DNA of 64,000 bases from NCBI RefSeq assembly GCF_030463535.1, contig NC_132892.1, forward strand, positions 35,568,885 through 35,632,884. The letters run 5' to 3'. Below, piece after piece: positions 8,816-20,496 of the stretch. Under the pieces are notes generated by a model, which was not told the origin of the DNA, made no database searches, and saw only the letters and a program-made list of their open reading frames with translations. The position numbers were made by a program, and so were the translations under genes. This stretch comes from Salminus brasiliensis (Eukaryota > Chordata > Actinopteri > Characiformes > Bryconidae). Every line of letters starts with the position of its first letter. The first letter of the stretch is position 1.

Positions 8816-11706
8816 ATGGAGGATCAAGCAGAAGGTCCGGCGTCCACCTCCCAGTCTAAAGTGATCTCCCACTCACGGTCCTCCATTACGGCCCAAAATG
8901 CTGGGGTTGCTAACGTGCCCCAGTTGACCAGCTGCAACGTTGGTTCTCTGAGCTTCAATTTTGCGTGTTCACGTAAGAAGGACTTTTATTTTGAAACTCC
9001 ACTTCGTTCATTTCTGCAGTGTTTTGATTTGAGAGCAGGCATACCTCGCTTTCCTGCTGTCCAAACGTCCTGGCTCTGTTTTAATTAAATGATAAAAATA
9101 TAGATTAAAATCGCACAACAAATATACAGACATATGAGCATAATGTATTAGCTATATATAAATAAGTAAATATATATATAAGTAAATAAGAAAGGTGGGG
9201 CGGCAATATGGAGACCATAGTACTCTTCTCTTCGCCTGAGTACTCTCAGAAGAGGAGGGTCTTCAGTCTGGGTTTGAGGACAGCGAGCGTTGGACTCTGC
9301 TGTTCGGACACCCAGGGGAAGTTCGTTCCACCACTTCGGTGCAGGACAGTAAAAAGTCTGGATGCTCGTCTTCCGTGGATCTTGGATCCAGGGGATGGCG
9401 GGTCGAGCCGAGCCGTACTTGAAGCAGGAAGGGCTCTTGGTGCAGATCGGCTTTTGATTGACCGTCGCCGTCAAGTACAAAGGGGCTGGCTGGTCCAGTC
9501 TTGGCTTTGTAGACCAGAGTCAGGGTCTGAATCTGATGTGGGCAGTTATTGGAAGTCATATCAAATTCTGCCTTCTTTTTCTTCTTCCAGCAATTGCTAA
9601 CCAGGCTCATCAGCAGGCTTCAAGTGCTGTCCCCCATATTGGTAAGTACCAGTAATGCACAGTAGACTGTAGGCATTACTGTAACTCTGATGATCAGTGT
9701 ATTTCTGCTGTATGTGTCCTGCCTTAACGGTCATTTGCTTTTTTTTTTTAACACGTAAACTTGCAGAGAGAGTCAGAGAGGAACTGAAATCGAGCTTCAG
9801 GAGAAAGTACGAGATGATCTTTGAGGGAATCGCTAGGAGAGGAAAACCTGCTTTACTGAGGAACATCTACTCAGAGCTCCTCATCATGGAGGGAGAGAGT
9901 CAGGGACTAAATATAGAACACAAATTCCGGCAGACTGACACTGATTTCAGGACGCTTCCCAAAGAGGACATGCAAATCAGCTCCAGTGACCTCTTCAAAC
10001 CTTTCAACATTCAGGGTCATGAAAGAGAAACTGAAGACATGCAGACTAACAGCGTCAAACCTCTGCAGTCTGAAGAAGCTGAGAGGAGACCTCCCAGAAC
10101 GGTGGTGACTATAGGAATCGCTGGCATTGGAAAAACAGTCTCAGTGCAGAAGTTCATTCTGGACTGGGCTGAGGGAAAAGCCAATCAGGACATTGATCTT
10201 CTGCTGGTGCTGCCTTTCCGTGAGCTGAACTCGGTCAGAGACAAGAAACACAGCCTTCATGAGCTTCTGCTCGACTTTCACTCTGAACTCAGAACATTTG
10301 TGGACACAAACTCTTACCACGACTGTAAGATTTTATTCGTCTTTGATGGTCTAGATGAGAGTCAGCTTCCTCTGAACTTTGGGTGGACAGACAGAGTCTC
10401 AGACGTCTCCAAACCAGCATCGCTGGATGAGCTGATGACTAACCTCATCGATGGGAATCTGCTTCCCTCGGCTTTGGTCTGGATAACGTCTCGGCCGGCC
10501 GCAATCGACAAGGTTCCTCCCCATCTCATCCATCGTATGACGGAAGTACAAGGATTCACAGACCTGCAGAAGGAGGAGTACTTCAGGAAGAGGGTCAGCA
10601 ATCCAAACTTGGCCAGTAGGATCATCTCACACGTGAAAGAGTCGAGGAGTCTTGAGATCATGTGCCATATTCCCATCTTCTGTTGGATCACGGCGACAGT
10701 CCTGGAACAGATGCTGAAGGGAGGCCATGAAAACATCCCTTCATCTCTTACTGAGCTCTACACACGGTTCTTACTCATCCAGACAAGTGAGAAAAAGAAG
10801 AAATACTGTGGGATGAGGGAGAACGACCCTTTGAAGGTGTCAGAAGAGGATGTTCAGCTCGTTCTTAAACTGGGTAAACTGGCTTTCGACAATCTGCAGA
10901 AGCACAACATTGTGTTCTCAGAAGACGATCTGAAAGAGTATGAGGTTGATGTGACCGAAGCCTCGCTGAGGTCAGGAGTGTTCACTGAGGTTGTCGGAGA
11001 GGAGGATCCAATGTTTTCTGAGAAGAAGTACAGCTTTGTGCACTTGAGCTTTCAGGAGTATCTCGCTGCTATCTTTGTCGTCCACCAGTTTGCTGACAGA
11101 GGAGAGAACGTGATGCAATCCGGTGGAAACAAATGTGCCACGACACGGCCGTTCAGGGACAGTGATGATGAGTATTTTGACGTTCCCTTGAGAGTTCCTC
11201 TGCAACGAATCTCACTGCACGATCTGCAGAAATGTGCCATTGACAAAGCCTTGACTAGTACCAGTGGGCATTTAGACCTTTTCCTTCGCTTCCTCCTTGG
11301 CCTCTCAATGGAGTCCAACCAGAAGCTGCTGAAGTCTTTCTCAGTAGGTGTAGAAAGTGGGCAGACGAGCATTCAGCAGACTGTCCAGTACCTCAAGAGC
11401 AAGCTCAGAGAGAACAGTGACGGAAGAATTTCGTCCTCCGAGCGATACATTAACCTCCTTCAGTGTCTTCTGGAGCTCAATGATCACTCAATGGCAGAAG
11501 AGATCACAAGGTCCCTTACATCAGACAGAGAAGCTGAGCACAGATTTACAGATGGGCAAATTTCCAGATTGGCCGAACTATTACATATGCTTGGGGACGA
11601 GCTAGACAAGTCTAACGAATTTCAAATGTTAATAGGTCGCCTTTCTGCGCGTCCTACAAGTCGGATATGGTCGGTCTTCCATGTTTTGAGACTCTTGTTT
11701 AGGTAG
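8816..11706 (+). CDS. FISNA-NACHT NLR-family protein (fish NLRC3-like group), no LRRs visible
   Basis: Three exons join in frame: 8816-8972, 9591-9641 and 9767-11706 (stop TAG), 715 residues. The first exon starts at an acceptor (8793) with ATG at 8816, so a non-coding 5' exon is expected upstream. Residues about 70-140 form a FISNA-type segment (RVREELKSSFRRKYEMIFEG). NACHT follows with Walker A GIAGIGKT near 186-193 and Walker B LFVFDGLDE near 259-267, then winged-helix/HD2-like sequence (FVHLSFQEYLAAIFVVHQFA; GHLDLFLRFLLGLSMESNQK). FISNA-NACHT proteins are a large fish-expanded group of cytosolic sensors; the ligand is unknown. Most members carry LRRs, and some a B30.2 domain, after this exon. 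Here the frame stops at 11706 and no LRR exon is recognisable before 13 kb. A possible donor (AG|GTAGTA) overlaps the stop, so a longer transcript is not excluded. Intron 1 carries a LINE fragment. Confidence 0.85.
9148..9560 (-). mobile_element. LINE 3' ORF fragment in NLR intron 1 (minus)
   Basis: The minus strand has open stretches with WWNELPLGVRTAES followed by RRREEYYGL. These resemble the C-terminal tail of L2/CR1-like non-LTR retrotransposon ORFs (W-N-LPL-VR pattern). The same 3' piece (GAGACCATAGTACTCTTCTC on the plus strand) recurs at about 19840 and 21685. Frames are broken, so it is a dead fragment. Confidence 0.6.
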
Positions 11707-11935
11707 TAATGCATCTTTTGTTTCGGCATTAATTGTCAGAGTGATGTTCTGATCTAACCAGCCAGTGAACACTGTTCAGTGCACCACAGTCAGTACAACA
11801 CTGCAGGTTCAGTAGATGGTCTTTGCCCTGTATCAGATGAAAACCTGTGTTGGAAGTTCTGTTAGTCCACAACTCTCAGAATAGATTGTTTAGAGAAAAT
11901 GTACTAAAGCTAATCTTGCTGACTGTGGGAATTAC

Positions 11936-12995
11936 TGCAATTGGGGAAAACGGTGTGGATTCACATGTTTACTCTTGACTGGGCTGAAGGAAAAGCCAGT
12001 CAGAAAGATGATCCTTATTCCCCAACCGTCCTAAAGAAGAAACTTCTTCTTAAAACCCACTTGCACAGTTTTCAGGAAGATTGTGACCCTTTCCAGTGTT
12101 TTCTCATTAGAGATGTGTTGAGTTTAGGAGCACAGTGGGATCATCAGTATTAGAGCAGAGCTGTGAACAGTCCTGCTCTTTGAAACATATCATCAATCTG
12201 ACCTACACTTCCTGACTTTTCTCAACATCTCATTTCATAAAGATCTCGGTAAATGGGCCCATTGATCTGTTGGGAATTGGGCTCTTCGGAACATTGCACT
12301 TCCGTTGGGAATTTTGCTCTTCTGGTCATTGACCTTCCGTTGGGAGGTAAAAAGGTAAAGGTGCACGTATTTGTGAATTTGGCTCTTTGGGACATTGACC
12401 TTCTGTTGGGAATTTGGCTCTTCAGGACATTGACCTTCCGTTGGGAATTTGGCTCTTCAGGACATTGACCTTCCATTGGGAATTTGGCTCTTCTGGACAT
12501 TGACCTTCCATTGGGAATTTGGCTCTTCGGGACATTGACCTTCCATTGGGAATTTGGCTCTTCTGGACATTGACCTTCCATTGGGTATTTGGCTCTTCGG
12601 GACATTGACCTTCCATTGGGAATTTGGCTCTTCTGGACATTGACCTTCCATTGGGAATTTGGCTCTTCTGGACATTGACCTTCTGATCAGATGATCAGCA
12701 TAACCAATCACGTTAAGTCTTAGTTTCTTCTGTCAGGTTATTTCCAGGGAGATGAGCCAAGCCAACTTTAAGACTGTAGTACACTAAAAATCCAATGTTT
12801 CTACTAGTAGATTATGACTTCTGTAGCAGCTCTTTTCACAACTCAGGTAGACGAGCATTCAGCAGACTGTCCAGTAAAACGATGACGGAAGGATTTCATC
12901 CTCAGACTGATACAAGAAAACCTTCAGTGTCGTCTGAAGCTCAGGAGGTCCCTGACCTCAGACTGAAACGTGGAGAAGGGGAAATGTCTGTATTT
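11936..12995 (+). pseudogene. Decayed second NACHT/NLR copy
   Basis: 11941-12010 encodes GKTVWIHMFTLDWAEGKASQ, clearly related to the Walker A and following segment of the intact NLR (GKTVSVQKFILDWAEGKANQ). 12842-12975 parallels 11357-11540 of the intact gene (AGACGAGCATTCAGCAGACTG, GACGGAAG, CTTCAGTGTC). Between them the NACHT body is missing and a 35-base minisatellite lies in its place. No frame runs through. I infer a tandem duplicate that decayed. Confidence 0.75.
12275..12690. repeat. 35-base minisatellite
   Basis: About 12 copies of GGGAATTTGGCTCTTC plus TGGACATTGACCTTCCATT. A short foreign piece (GGTAAAGGTGCACGTATTTG) interrupts the early copies and resembles one end of the SINE seen at 30366. 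The minus-strand ORFs here (repeated QIPNGRSMSRRAKFPMEG type) are repeat artefacts. Confidence 0.9.
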
Positions 12996-12999
12996 TAGT

Positions 13000-13790
13000 G
13001 AGACGTGGCAATAAAAGGGGAAAAGTATATTATGACTACAGTAGCAGCTTTTCTCATTCTAACTAATGATGTATTTATTTATTTACTAGCAGAGAGCTCT
13101 GACAGAGTTCAGTAGAGTTGCAGTATCGAGTTAACGTCCCATCTACTCTATCGTTTGTACTGTGCCTCTCTTTGGGTCTCGACTGAGGTTCTCTCGACTT
13201 GGGTTCTCTCTCTCTCTACCTCTATATCTTATATTTTCTCTCTCTCTCTCTGTCCCTTCATTTATCTCTACCTCTATATCTTATACTCTCTCTCTGTTCC
13301 AGCAAAGAAGTCTAAGGTTAAGAAGAACATATGTCTCAGTTCTGTTAGCAGCAGGTAATAGAACCTGCGGTTCGGTTCACTTGGTTCAACAACCTTGACC
13401 ATCGAAGACCAGCTTAGACCATCTGAAACCAGGTGGATTTATCAGCTGCAGGACGCCAGAGGTGATCTATATGGATGGCCTAAATCTTCATCACAGGGGA
13501 TAAAGGTCAGGCAGCTCAGGTGATTTTTATTTCAGCAGGTTGCTGTGGTATCACAGGTAGTTGCTAGGGTTTCTGCAAGGCAGACACATCTGCAGGGGTC
13601 TGTGGATGGTGTTCCACTACAGAGAGAGCAGAATTAGACCCGTTTAGCTAATGTAACGCTTCTGAGAGTATTCTTTAAATGTGCTTCTTTTAGTCCTGTT
13701 CAGCTCCTCAGAAATCAGAATAAATAAATATTGGGGGATTTTGTGAGAACTGTGTCCATGGTGAATCACGCTTCCTCACTTCTGGAGAAA
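13000..13790. other. Non-coding stretch with CT microsatellites
   Basis: CT-rich microsatellites lie at 13205-13300. A small acceptor-to-donor interval at about 13302-13351 (TTCCAG ... AGCAG|GTAATA) could be a cryptic exon, but nothing ties it to a gene. I see no other supported feature. Confidence 0.5.
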
Positions 13791-13794
13791 CAGC

Positions 13795-14165
13795 CACTCT
13801 GCAGTGCTCTGATACTCCATGTACTGGGCTGAGTGGCAAGATTACATCACAACACTACCCAAACAGAAGCTACCCAGAAAGCTTCTCCAGCTAAAGGCGA
13901 ACGTGTTGCTGTTTTTGTTGTTGTTTAATGTAAAGTCATACACGATCAAAACAACCCCAGACTTTGATTGCCACATTTTGTTCAGTAATTTTACTGGTTT
14001 TGCTTTTCTTTTTCAAAAAAACATCTGAATTCATATGTCTGTATAATGTGTAAAAGTGCTGTTTCTCGTTAAAGACGCAGAGTGAGGAATTTAAACACCC
14101 CATTTAAAACCCATGCCCAGAGTCCACTCAGCCCAGTACATGGAGTATCAGAACACTGCAGAGTG
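13795..14165. mobile_element. Candidate MITE with about 40-base terminal inverted repeats
   Basis: CACTCTGCAGTGCTCTGATA and the following CTCCATGTACTGGGCTGAGTG at the left end recur in reverse complement at about 14118-14160, with one or two mismatches. The internal ~280 bases have no ORF of note. No convincing target-site duplication was found. GAGAACTGTGTCCATGG-like sequence is repeated directly outside each end. Confidence 0.55.
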
Positions 14166-15750
14166 ATATTGTGAAAACTGTCTCCATGGAAGATCAAGCT
14201 TCCCTCCTCCCCCAATTCTGTTGTTGTGGCTCCAGATGACCGGTGCCAGATTGGTCGGACTGGTAGGTGGCAGCTGGTCTGACACAGATAGAGGGGACCT
14301 TGGTACGTTATTTGGCCACATCCAGTTGTTTGGTTCGAGTCTTTGCTTTCATTAAACTTCGCTTTTAGGCTTTTTACTTTCCTTGAACTCTACAGCAGCG
14401 CCCTCCTGTGGCTGTGTTTAGGCATGTCTTTAAAAACCTCGTCAGACACAGAGCAGTTGTTGCCATGTGTGCTTTCTAATTTAGTTTAGTAACTAAATCA
14501 CACCAAACCACCGCTAACGAGACCTCCCTCACTGCTGTCGGCAGTTTCCCTCATCCTCACGTCTGTTTTCCTTTTTCTCAACGTACAAGATGCGTGAATT
14601 TCAATCTGGCTGATCAGACTAATGCCAAAATCAGATCAGATTCAGCCTGTTCTGGCGTTCACGCGTTTACACAGAACACAGCCTTTAAACTGATGAGTGT
14701 AAATAAAAAAATATTAATGGTAAATTAGGGATTGCAATGGAGCTAGATGTTCCTCTACATTTTTTACTAGCATAAAAACATACAACACACTGGTAGTAGA
14801 AAACATCTGTCACAGCTGTTCTCATATCTGCCCAATTAAAGTGGTTCCTGGTGGTTGTTGTGGACCTCAGGGCTGCCAGTGAGCCCTCTGCTCCCTTTCC
14901 CAGGGCCACAGCTCTTCCTGGTTTGGTTTGCCCCTCACGGCTGCTTGAATCTTCTGCAGGTAGCCCAGGTTGTGTGACGGCTGCCAAGGCTCTTTACCTG
15001 GTTCTGCTGCAGAGTAATTGGCTGCCATGTCCTGAGTACAGTGGGCCGATGCAGATTGTATTTTAAGGACCTGTCCTGCTTTGACCCCTGTTTAAGATGC
15101 TAGAACCCAGAGTCTTCCTAGGAAGTGTGGGTGTAGTGAGTGCGTCGCACCCTTGCAGAGATACCCCAACTGGCCTTTCCCCCTCCTCAAAACTCAAGTA
15201 GTCATACAAGTACATGTATTAAAAGGGCCCAACCGTGGCAGCTTGCCCAGCCCGGCTATCAGTATTGTATTGTTGCGTTTTTTGCTTAGCAAGGGACACT
15301 AAGGAAAGTGTCTACTATCCAGCAGAGAAGCTCAGGTACGAGACTAGCTTAACACATCTGGCACATTGGTTGAATGCAACAATAGAGGACAATATGGAAA
15401 ACAACCCCCACCCTTTTATTTCTCTTTTTATCCATTTGGCTCTTCTGTATAATTTACTGTGGTCCAATACACTGTGGCCAGGTCACAAGGGGGCGCTAGC
15501 TGGTTTAGTTACCATGTTTATGTGTCTGAGGATAGTGAAGAACAGTTGCAGGAGTGAAAGCAGCAGCAGTCTCTCAAATTAAATTTGTATTTACATATTT
15601 TCAGACAAGTGCCCTAATAAATACATCACAGCAAAAAAAAAAATTACAAATAGACTCATTTAATCAGGGTCGATTTTATTTATTTTTTTAATACATGTGC
15701 AGAACCATCAGCAACAGCTGCTGAAATGCAGTAGTAAAGGTGCACATCCC
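14166..15750. other. Intergenic stretch, no supported gene
   Basis: Two forward ORFs (14851-15066 and 15235-15582) have no recognisable family, no splice context and no repeated codon pattern. GC content is moderate around 14860-15060. I see no RNA gene or mobile element with confidence. Confidence 0.4.
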
Positions 15751-15759
15751 ATCTGAAGA

Positions 15760-17551
15760 TTATGAAAGATTTCTGAAGCGAGGTCTACCCCTCCTCTTGC
15801 TGCTGGGTTCCTCTGTGCAGTCCATGATGCCGTTATCAGCGCTGATGAGCCACAGGTGGTCGAGATCGTAGGTAACATGCTTGACCTTCTGATCAAACTG
15901 GACTTGGAGCCACCCGGTGCCTGCAGGGTGGGTTAGAGAAACACCTTGCCTGCGAGATACCAGACGGGTCATCATGATGTACCACCTGGTGGTGCTCAAC
16001 CCTGTCCCTGGAGAATCCCTAGTGGTCACCCTGCTCAGCATACCTGACCCAGCAAGTCAGCTCAGCAACAGGAACTTCCTTGGAGGTGAAGGTGGTAGGT
16101 TACAGCAGGGTACAGGGTTCCCCAGGCTCAGAGTGGAGAACCATGTATCATGTTAATCAAACATTCACTACACCCAGTACATCCACCTGTACTTTTGATG
16201 GGATGAGGATAAGGTGGTGATCAAACATCTAACATCCTGACCTCACTAACGCTCTATACTAAATGCCATCAAATCCTCACAGCAATGCTCCTCCAAAATC
16301 TAAGCAAGACCAGTAAAAGGTCAGGAGCTGTACCTTCATAATGAAGATGTTATCTGCAGAGTTCACCCCCCAGCAGCTGTACGGCCCACAGCTGTAGTAC
16401 TTTCCTGTAGCTTTCCTGGGAGACTTCTCCAGGAACCACCATCTTCATCCCCAGGAAGGCAGAAGACATCATCGTTCTTGTTGACCCCTGCTGGGGAGCT
16501 CATTCCTCCTGCGTCGACCTGTTTCAGCTGGCCTTAGGATTTACAAGAAACTCATCTGGAAAGTTTCTCCCAAACGCAACACTCCCAGCCCAACCCTGCA
16601 GACCAGCTCACCTGGAACAAAGACCCAGTATCCATCAACAAGTCTGACTACGTAACCGTCCGAATCGACTCCCCAGACGCCAGCAGGTCCCACGCTGACA
16701 TGCTTCAAGGATCCAGGAACCTGCACCCAGCCCTTACTGTACAGGGTGAAGATCTCATCTTTGGAGTTGACTCCAAACACCTGACCGTTCCCAGCATCAA
16801 TCTGCTTTAGGCTGCCAGGAACCAATCTACACTCCAGAGCTGGAAGAACAGCAGAGGAACACCAGGAGACCCACGGTCAATTCCACAAGCTCTTCGATAT
16901 AGGAAGACCACGTTAACCCTTTGCCCCATTCAGTCATTGGTTCATTACCACCACATTTTAGACTAATTTGAAGGAAAGCACTGCAAGCAAGAAGCTCAAA
17001 GATCAATAATCAAAGCTAAGAACTCATGAAATTTACAAAAGCAGACCAAATCCAGCAGTTTGGAGCAGAAAGTCACCAAAAGGAGGATCTGAGGGACCTT
17101 CCTGATTCCTAAAAAGCATTTCAGAAGAGGAAGTCAAAAGATCCATTGAGCAATAAAGTTCTTAAGGTCCACTCCACCCTCCAGACTTGAAGAACCCACC
17201 TTTTCCAGCAGTTATTCAAATGGTTTTAGGCTTTAAAGGGTGAAAGGTCTCCTAAGGTTGGTGGTCCTACTTGTTAACATTTGCTGCAGATGTGTAAAAC
17301 CAACCTTCAGCACACTCAGACCGCATGCTAGGCTTCTAGGCAACTAGCCTTCTAACATCATTCAGACTTTCCAGCTCAACATGGGACAAAGGAGACCACG
17401 CCCTTCCACCAGGCTGGAGATCAGAAATAGGGTTGTCTTTCCTGTGGTGGGTTCTAATAAGGTAGGACTAGAGCATGTGTATGTTCACACCCTCACCCAG
17501 ACAGCTTCTCCAGAGCTTCAGGAGCACGAGGAACATAACCTGCAGCTTCAT
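15760..17551 (-). pseudogene. Fish-egg-lectin-like tectonin-repeat gene, probably a pseudogene
   Basis: Exon 1 17497-17551 starts MKLQVMFLVLLKLW, a signal peptide. Exon 2 16612-16839 encodes LECRLVPGSLKQIDAG, GQVFGVNSKDEIFTLYSKGW and VSVGPAGVWGVDSDGY, classic tectonin repeats. Exon 3 16334-16532 gives GVNKNDDVFCLPG, then YYSCGPYSCWGVNSADNIF. The 3' exon has HVTYDLDHLWLISADNGIMD and stops at 15760. Known fish-egg lectins are secreted six-bladed propellers that bind bacterial glycans. Damage: in exon 3 the frame of SLPGKL and the frame of YYSCGPY differ, near 16403-16412. The fourth repeat (about 16000-16110) reads across a stop or in mixed frames. The C-terminus extends past the family's usual end by a basic tail (SSKRRGRPRFRNLS). 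An assembly error is the main alternative. Confidence 0.7.
16185..16320. mobile_element. Fragment of dispersed element T inside the lectin gene
   Basis: TACTTTTGATGGGATGAGGA, ACATCCTGACCTCACTAA, CAATGCTCCTCCAA match parts of the fuller copies at 31468-31908 and 53308-53735. Both ends are missing. Confidence 0.6.
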
Positions 17552-17559
17552 GGTCTTTA

Positions 17560-18910
17560 GCAGTGCCAGCCCTGCTGAGTTCAGGAGGCTTTGTGGGCCC
17601 TGATTGTTGGTGTGGGCCAATCAGGAGTGGGGAGAGCTCTGCAACTGATTATTGGAGGAGGGGCTACGATCATGTGTTCTTGCGTCCTTGTGTTTTTATT
17701 TTTTTTTTTAAAGTGGGATGTGTTTCCTGTTGGCTGTTAGATTGTTAGATTTATATAAATATATTAATTTTATTTAATAAATTTTTTTATTAACGCATTA
17801 TTATATATATGTATATTAACGTTAGTTTAAAACAATTACAGTTGGGTGGAGGAGGGTGGAGACATTGTTTTCTCTGGCAGTTTGTGCAGGTTCTCCTCCT
17901 GAGGAGGTCATTTAGTGACAAAAGTTTTAAACAAAATAATAATAAAATAAGTTGAGAACGTAATTTTTTCACTTTAAAGATGTTTGACTGCTTCCACCAC
18001 CCAAGCAGCGCATCTAATCTGCATTTGCCCAACAGTGGCAGCAGATATTGATTAACCTAGTATCAGTGAGCTGACTATTAAAAATAAATATAAGAATAAA
18101 TATAAAAAATTTATTAATAAAAAATAAATATTAAAATAAATATTAAAAAATAAATATTAAAATAAATATTTTACAAATATTTAAAAATAAATATTAGAAT
18201 AAATATTACAATATTTTATTACGTTTAATATCATTTCCTTTTATTATTCAATGTTATTTTTAAAATATAGATTTTTTTTATAATGATATCATGGTGCTCT
18301 GGGGGGGCCCCCTGGTGGCGATGGGGCCCTAAGCATCTGCGTAATTCGAGTATGCCTTGGGTCGGCTCTGTCCAGGAGTCATCAGGACAGGACTTGCCAA
18401 ATATCCCAGAATGCATTATGCACCACGCTGCGGTTCCATATGCAGAATTACTGCACAGCGCCCTCCCGTCCTCGGGGGAGTTTGTACCCATGAGTCAGAA
18501 CTGCCGACTGCACCAGTCCGAGCTTGCCGTACTTGGCACCCCTGCAGGGTCAAAAGCTTGGGCCGGGCTGTAGCGCTCTGCTCTGGTGCTGACCCGTTAC
18601 GGTCTTTACTGTCTCGCGTCAGTTTCGCTCGTTAGTCCTGCAGCTACCAGCTTAGTGTAGCTAACTAACGCTGGCTAACTCACCAAGGCCCTAATTCATC
18701 TGTTAGCTTCTGCATCCATAAATCAAGCTTCTACCCACGCCAGGGGGGGCGTTTTTATAGATGTGGGTTGCCAAATAATGCTGAAATCCATCCCATCATT
18801 TCCTCCTTTCTCTCCTCTCCCCTGTGTGCTGAGCTGCCCCCTGCTGTCTGCCTGCTGCTAGTACAAGTCCATTCACTGGATCCTATCAGGCTATATTACC
18901 CCCTGACCTT
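17560..18910. other. Upstream region of the lectin gene; AT-rich tract; no gene
   Basis: 17600-17625 holds an inverted CCAAT box on the lectin side. 18060-18240 is a run of AAATAAATATT-type A/T repeats. 18290-18640 is GC-richer (GGCCCCCTGGTGGCGATGG), but no ORF or splice pattern is convincing. Confidence 0.4.
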
Positions 18911-18915
18911 CCTGA

Positions 18916-19495
18916 GTTGCTAAGTGGTTTCTAGGTGGCAGTTATGGTGCTGCTAGGTGGTTGCTATGCTATCCCAGGTAGTTGGTATGGTGTTGCTAAG
19001 GGGTTGTTAAGTGGTAGCTCGGTGGTTGCTATGGTATCTGTGGTGGTCGTTACGGAGTTGCTAAGTGCTTTCTAGGTGGCAGTTATGGTGCTGCTAGGTG
19101 GTTGCTATGCTATCCCAGGTAGTTGGTATGGTGTTGCTAAGGGGTTGTTAAGTGGTAGCTCGGTGGTAGCTATGGTACCCCAGGTTGCTGCTATGCTGTT
19201 GCTAAGCAGTTGCTAAGTGATTGTTATGGTGTTGCTAAGTGGTTTCTAGGTGGCTGCTATGCTATCCCGGGTAGTCGGTATGGTTTTGTTAAGTGGTTGC
19301 TCGGTGGTTGCTATGGTACCCCAGGTTGCTGCTATGCTGTTGCTAAGCAGTTGCTAAGTGATTGTTATGGTGTTGCTAAATGGTTTCTAGGTGGCTGCTA
19401 TGCTATCCCAGGTAGTCGGTATGGTTTTGTTAAGTGTTTGCTCGGTGGTTGCTATGCTGTTGCTAAGCAGTTGCTAAGTGATCGTTATGGTGCAC
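18916..19495. repeat. Higher-order GTTGCTATGG minisatellite
   Basis: Short units of the type GTTGCTAAGTGGTTGCTATG are organised in a higher-order repeat of about 141 bases. The marker TTTCTAGGTGGC occurs at 18928, 19069, 19243 and 19384. Similar arrays are frequent in fish genomes. Confidence 0.85.
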
Positions 19496-19734
19496 TTAAC
19501 GGCACCATTATCATAATAAAAGGCCCAAATCATGGTGCCTCCCTTCACAACGACTTATTTAGCATATCACAAAGCAGCGCAGGAAGAGCCGCGACGCCTC
19601 TCGCTGTTGGACCAGACGATGTAATCAACGTACTATCAGAGGGGCTCTGATCCACAACCCTCACAGACAAGTGCGCGAGTGTACAGGGCGATATTTTAGG
19701 ATTAGATTTTGGAAGGCGTCTGCCCACGGAGTCC

Positions 19735-19925
19735 TGGGGTGTTGATAGGATTTGAACTCATGACCTCCTGAATCTCTCGACCTGCATGCAGTTAGACAGT
19801 CGCTCCACTCTAGAGCCGTGAAGCCGTGTACATTTCTGAGACCATAGTACTCTTCTCTTAACCTGAGCACTCTCAGAAGAGGAGGGTCTTCAGTCTGGGG
19901 TTGAGGACACCCAGGGTCTTTATAT
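19735..19925 (-). mobile_element. tRNA-like SINE with LINE-type tail, minus strand
   Basis: On the minus strand the order is a LINE-like tail (RRREEYYGL coding remnant), an A-box-like CTCTAGAGTGGAGCGACTG, and a B-box-like TCATGAGTTCAAATCC. The piece from CCTGCATGCAGTTAGACAG to CACCCAGGGTCTTTATATA is almost identical to 21629-21775. Confidence 0.55.
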
Positions 19926-20280
19926 ATAGTCTTTATATATTTAATAACTGTTTCACTATTAATAAACTGCAGTGGTCATTTTACAGCTTGTTTTCCACAG
20001 GTAGAATTTTAATAATCAAATCATAAACCACATACATTTGTGTTCGGCTCTCATTAGCAAAATTGCATATGTTTACATTATGTATGTATAGTTATGTTTT
20101 GTTTACACGTTGTTTATTCCCATCTTTTTTAAGATTTCTTATTGTTGATTGATTATAGCTTGCAATATATTTGATTAGAATCGTTTATCCAGTCTATATT
20201 AATTTTTATATGTATTAATACAATCACTACATAATCATTTCTAACTCACACAGCCCTTTCCTATGCCAGCCCTCTTAAAA

Positions 20281-20496
20281 ATCCCTAGCCCGATCATTGG
20301 CTCATCACATGCTTTATGCAAATGAACCCACGTCTCAGCGATGGCTTTATGCAAATGCATGAAGCTACGCGATTGGTCGGCGTGACCGCCAATCACAAAC
20401 GTTGGCGAATAGCGGGGCTTGTGTCGCCGCAGCTCCCCGGCTTTATCCGCTGCGCCTCTCCGCTGCGCCCGGACGCTTTGGGCAGTGCTGGTGATC
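20281..20496 (+). promoter_or_regulatory. akap8l promoter with octamers and CCAAT boxes
   Basis: Two ATGCAAAT octamers (about 20317 and 20351), a GATTGG and a CCAATCAC (20371-20395), and a rise in CpG lead into the first coding exon. No TATA box is clear. The region has two degraded relatives inside intron 2 of the same gene (about 22380 and 22740). Confidence 0.6.

Noticed and set aside
11052-11372. Minus-strand ORF over the NLR
   Set aside because: Antisense shadow of the NACHT/HD2 coding exon.
13302-13351. Possible 50-base mini-exon after the NLR relic
   Set aside because: Acceptor and donor look good, but joining it to the NLR frame gives an early stop and no domain is encoded.
14851-15066. 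71-codon ORF in a GC-richer patch
   Set aside because: No family resemblance; could not be tied to a gene.
15235-15582. 115-codon plus-strand ORF
   Set aside because: No recognisable domain, no splice or promoter context, and composition like the flanking non-coding DNA.
20310-20400. Octamer plus CCAAT pattern suggesting a histone-gene promoter
   Set aside because: The following exon is clearly akap8l and no histone coding sequence is nearby.
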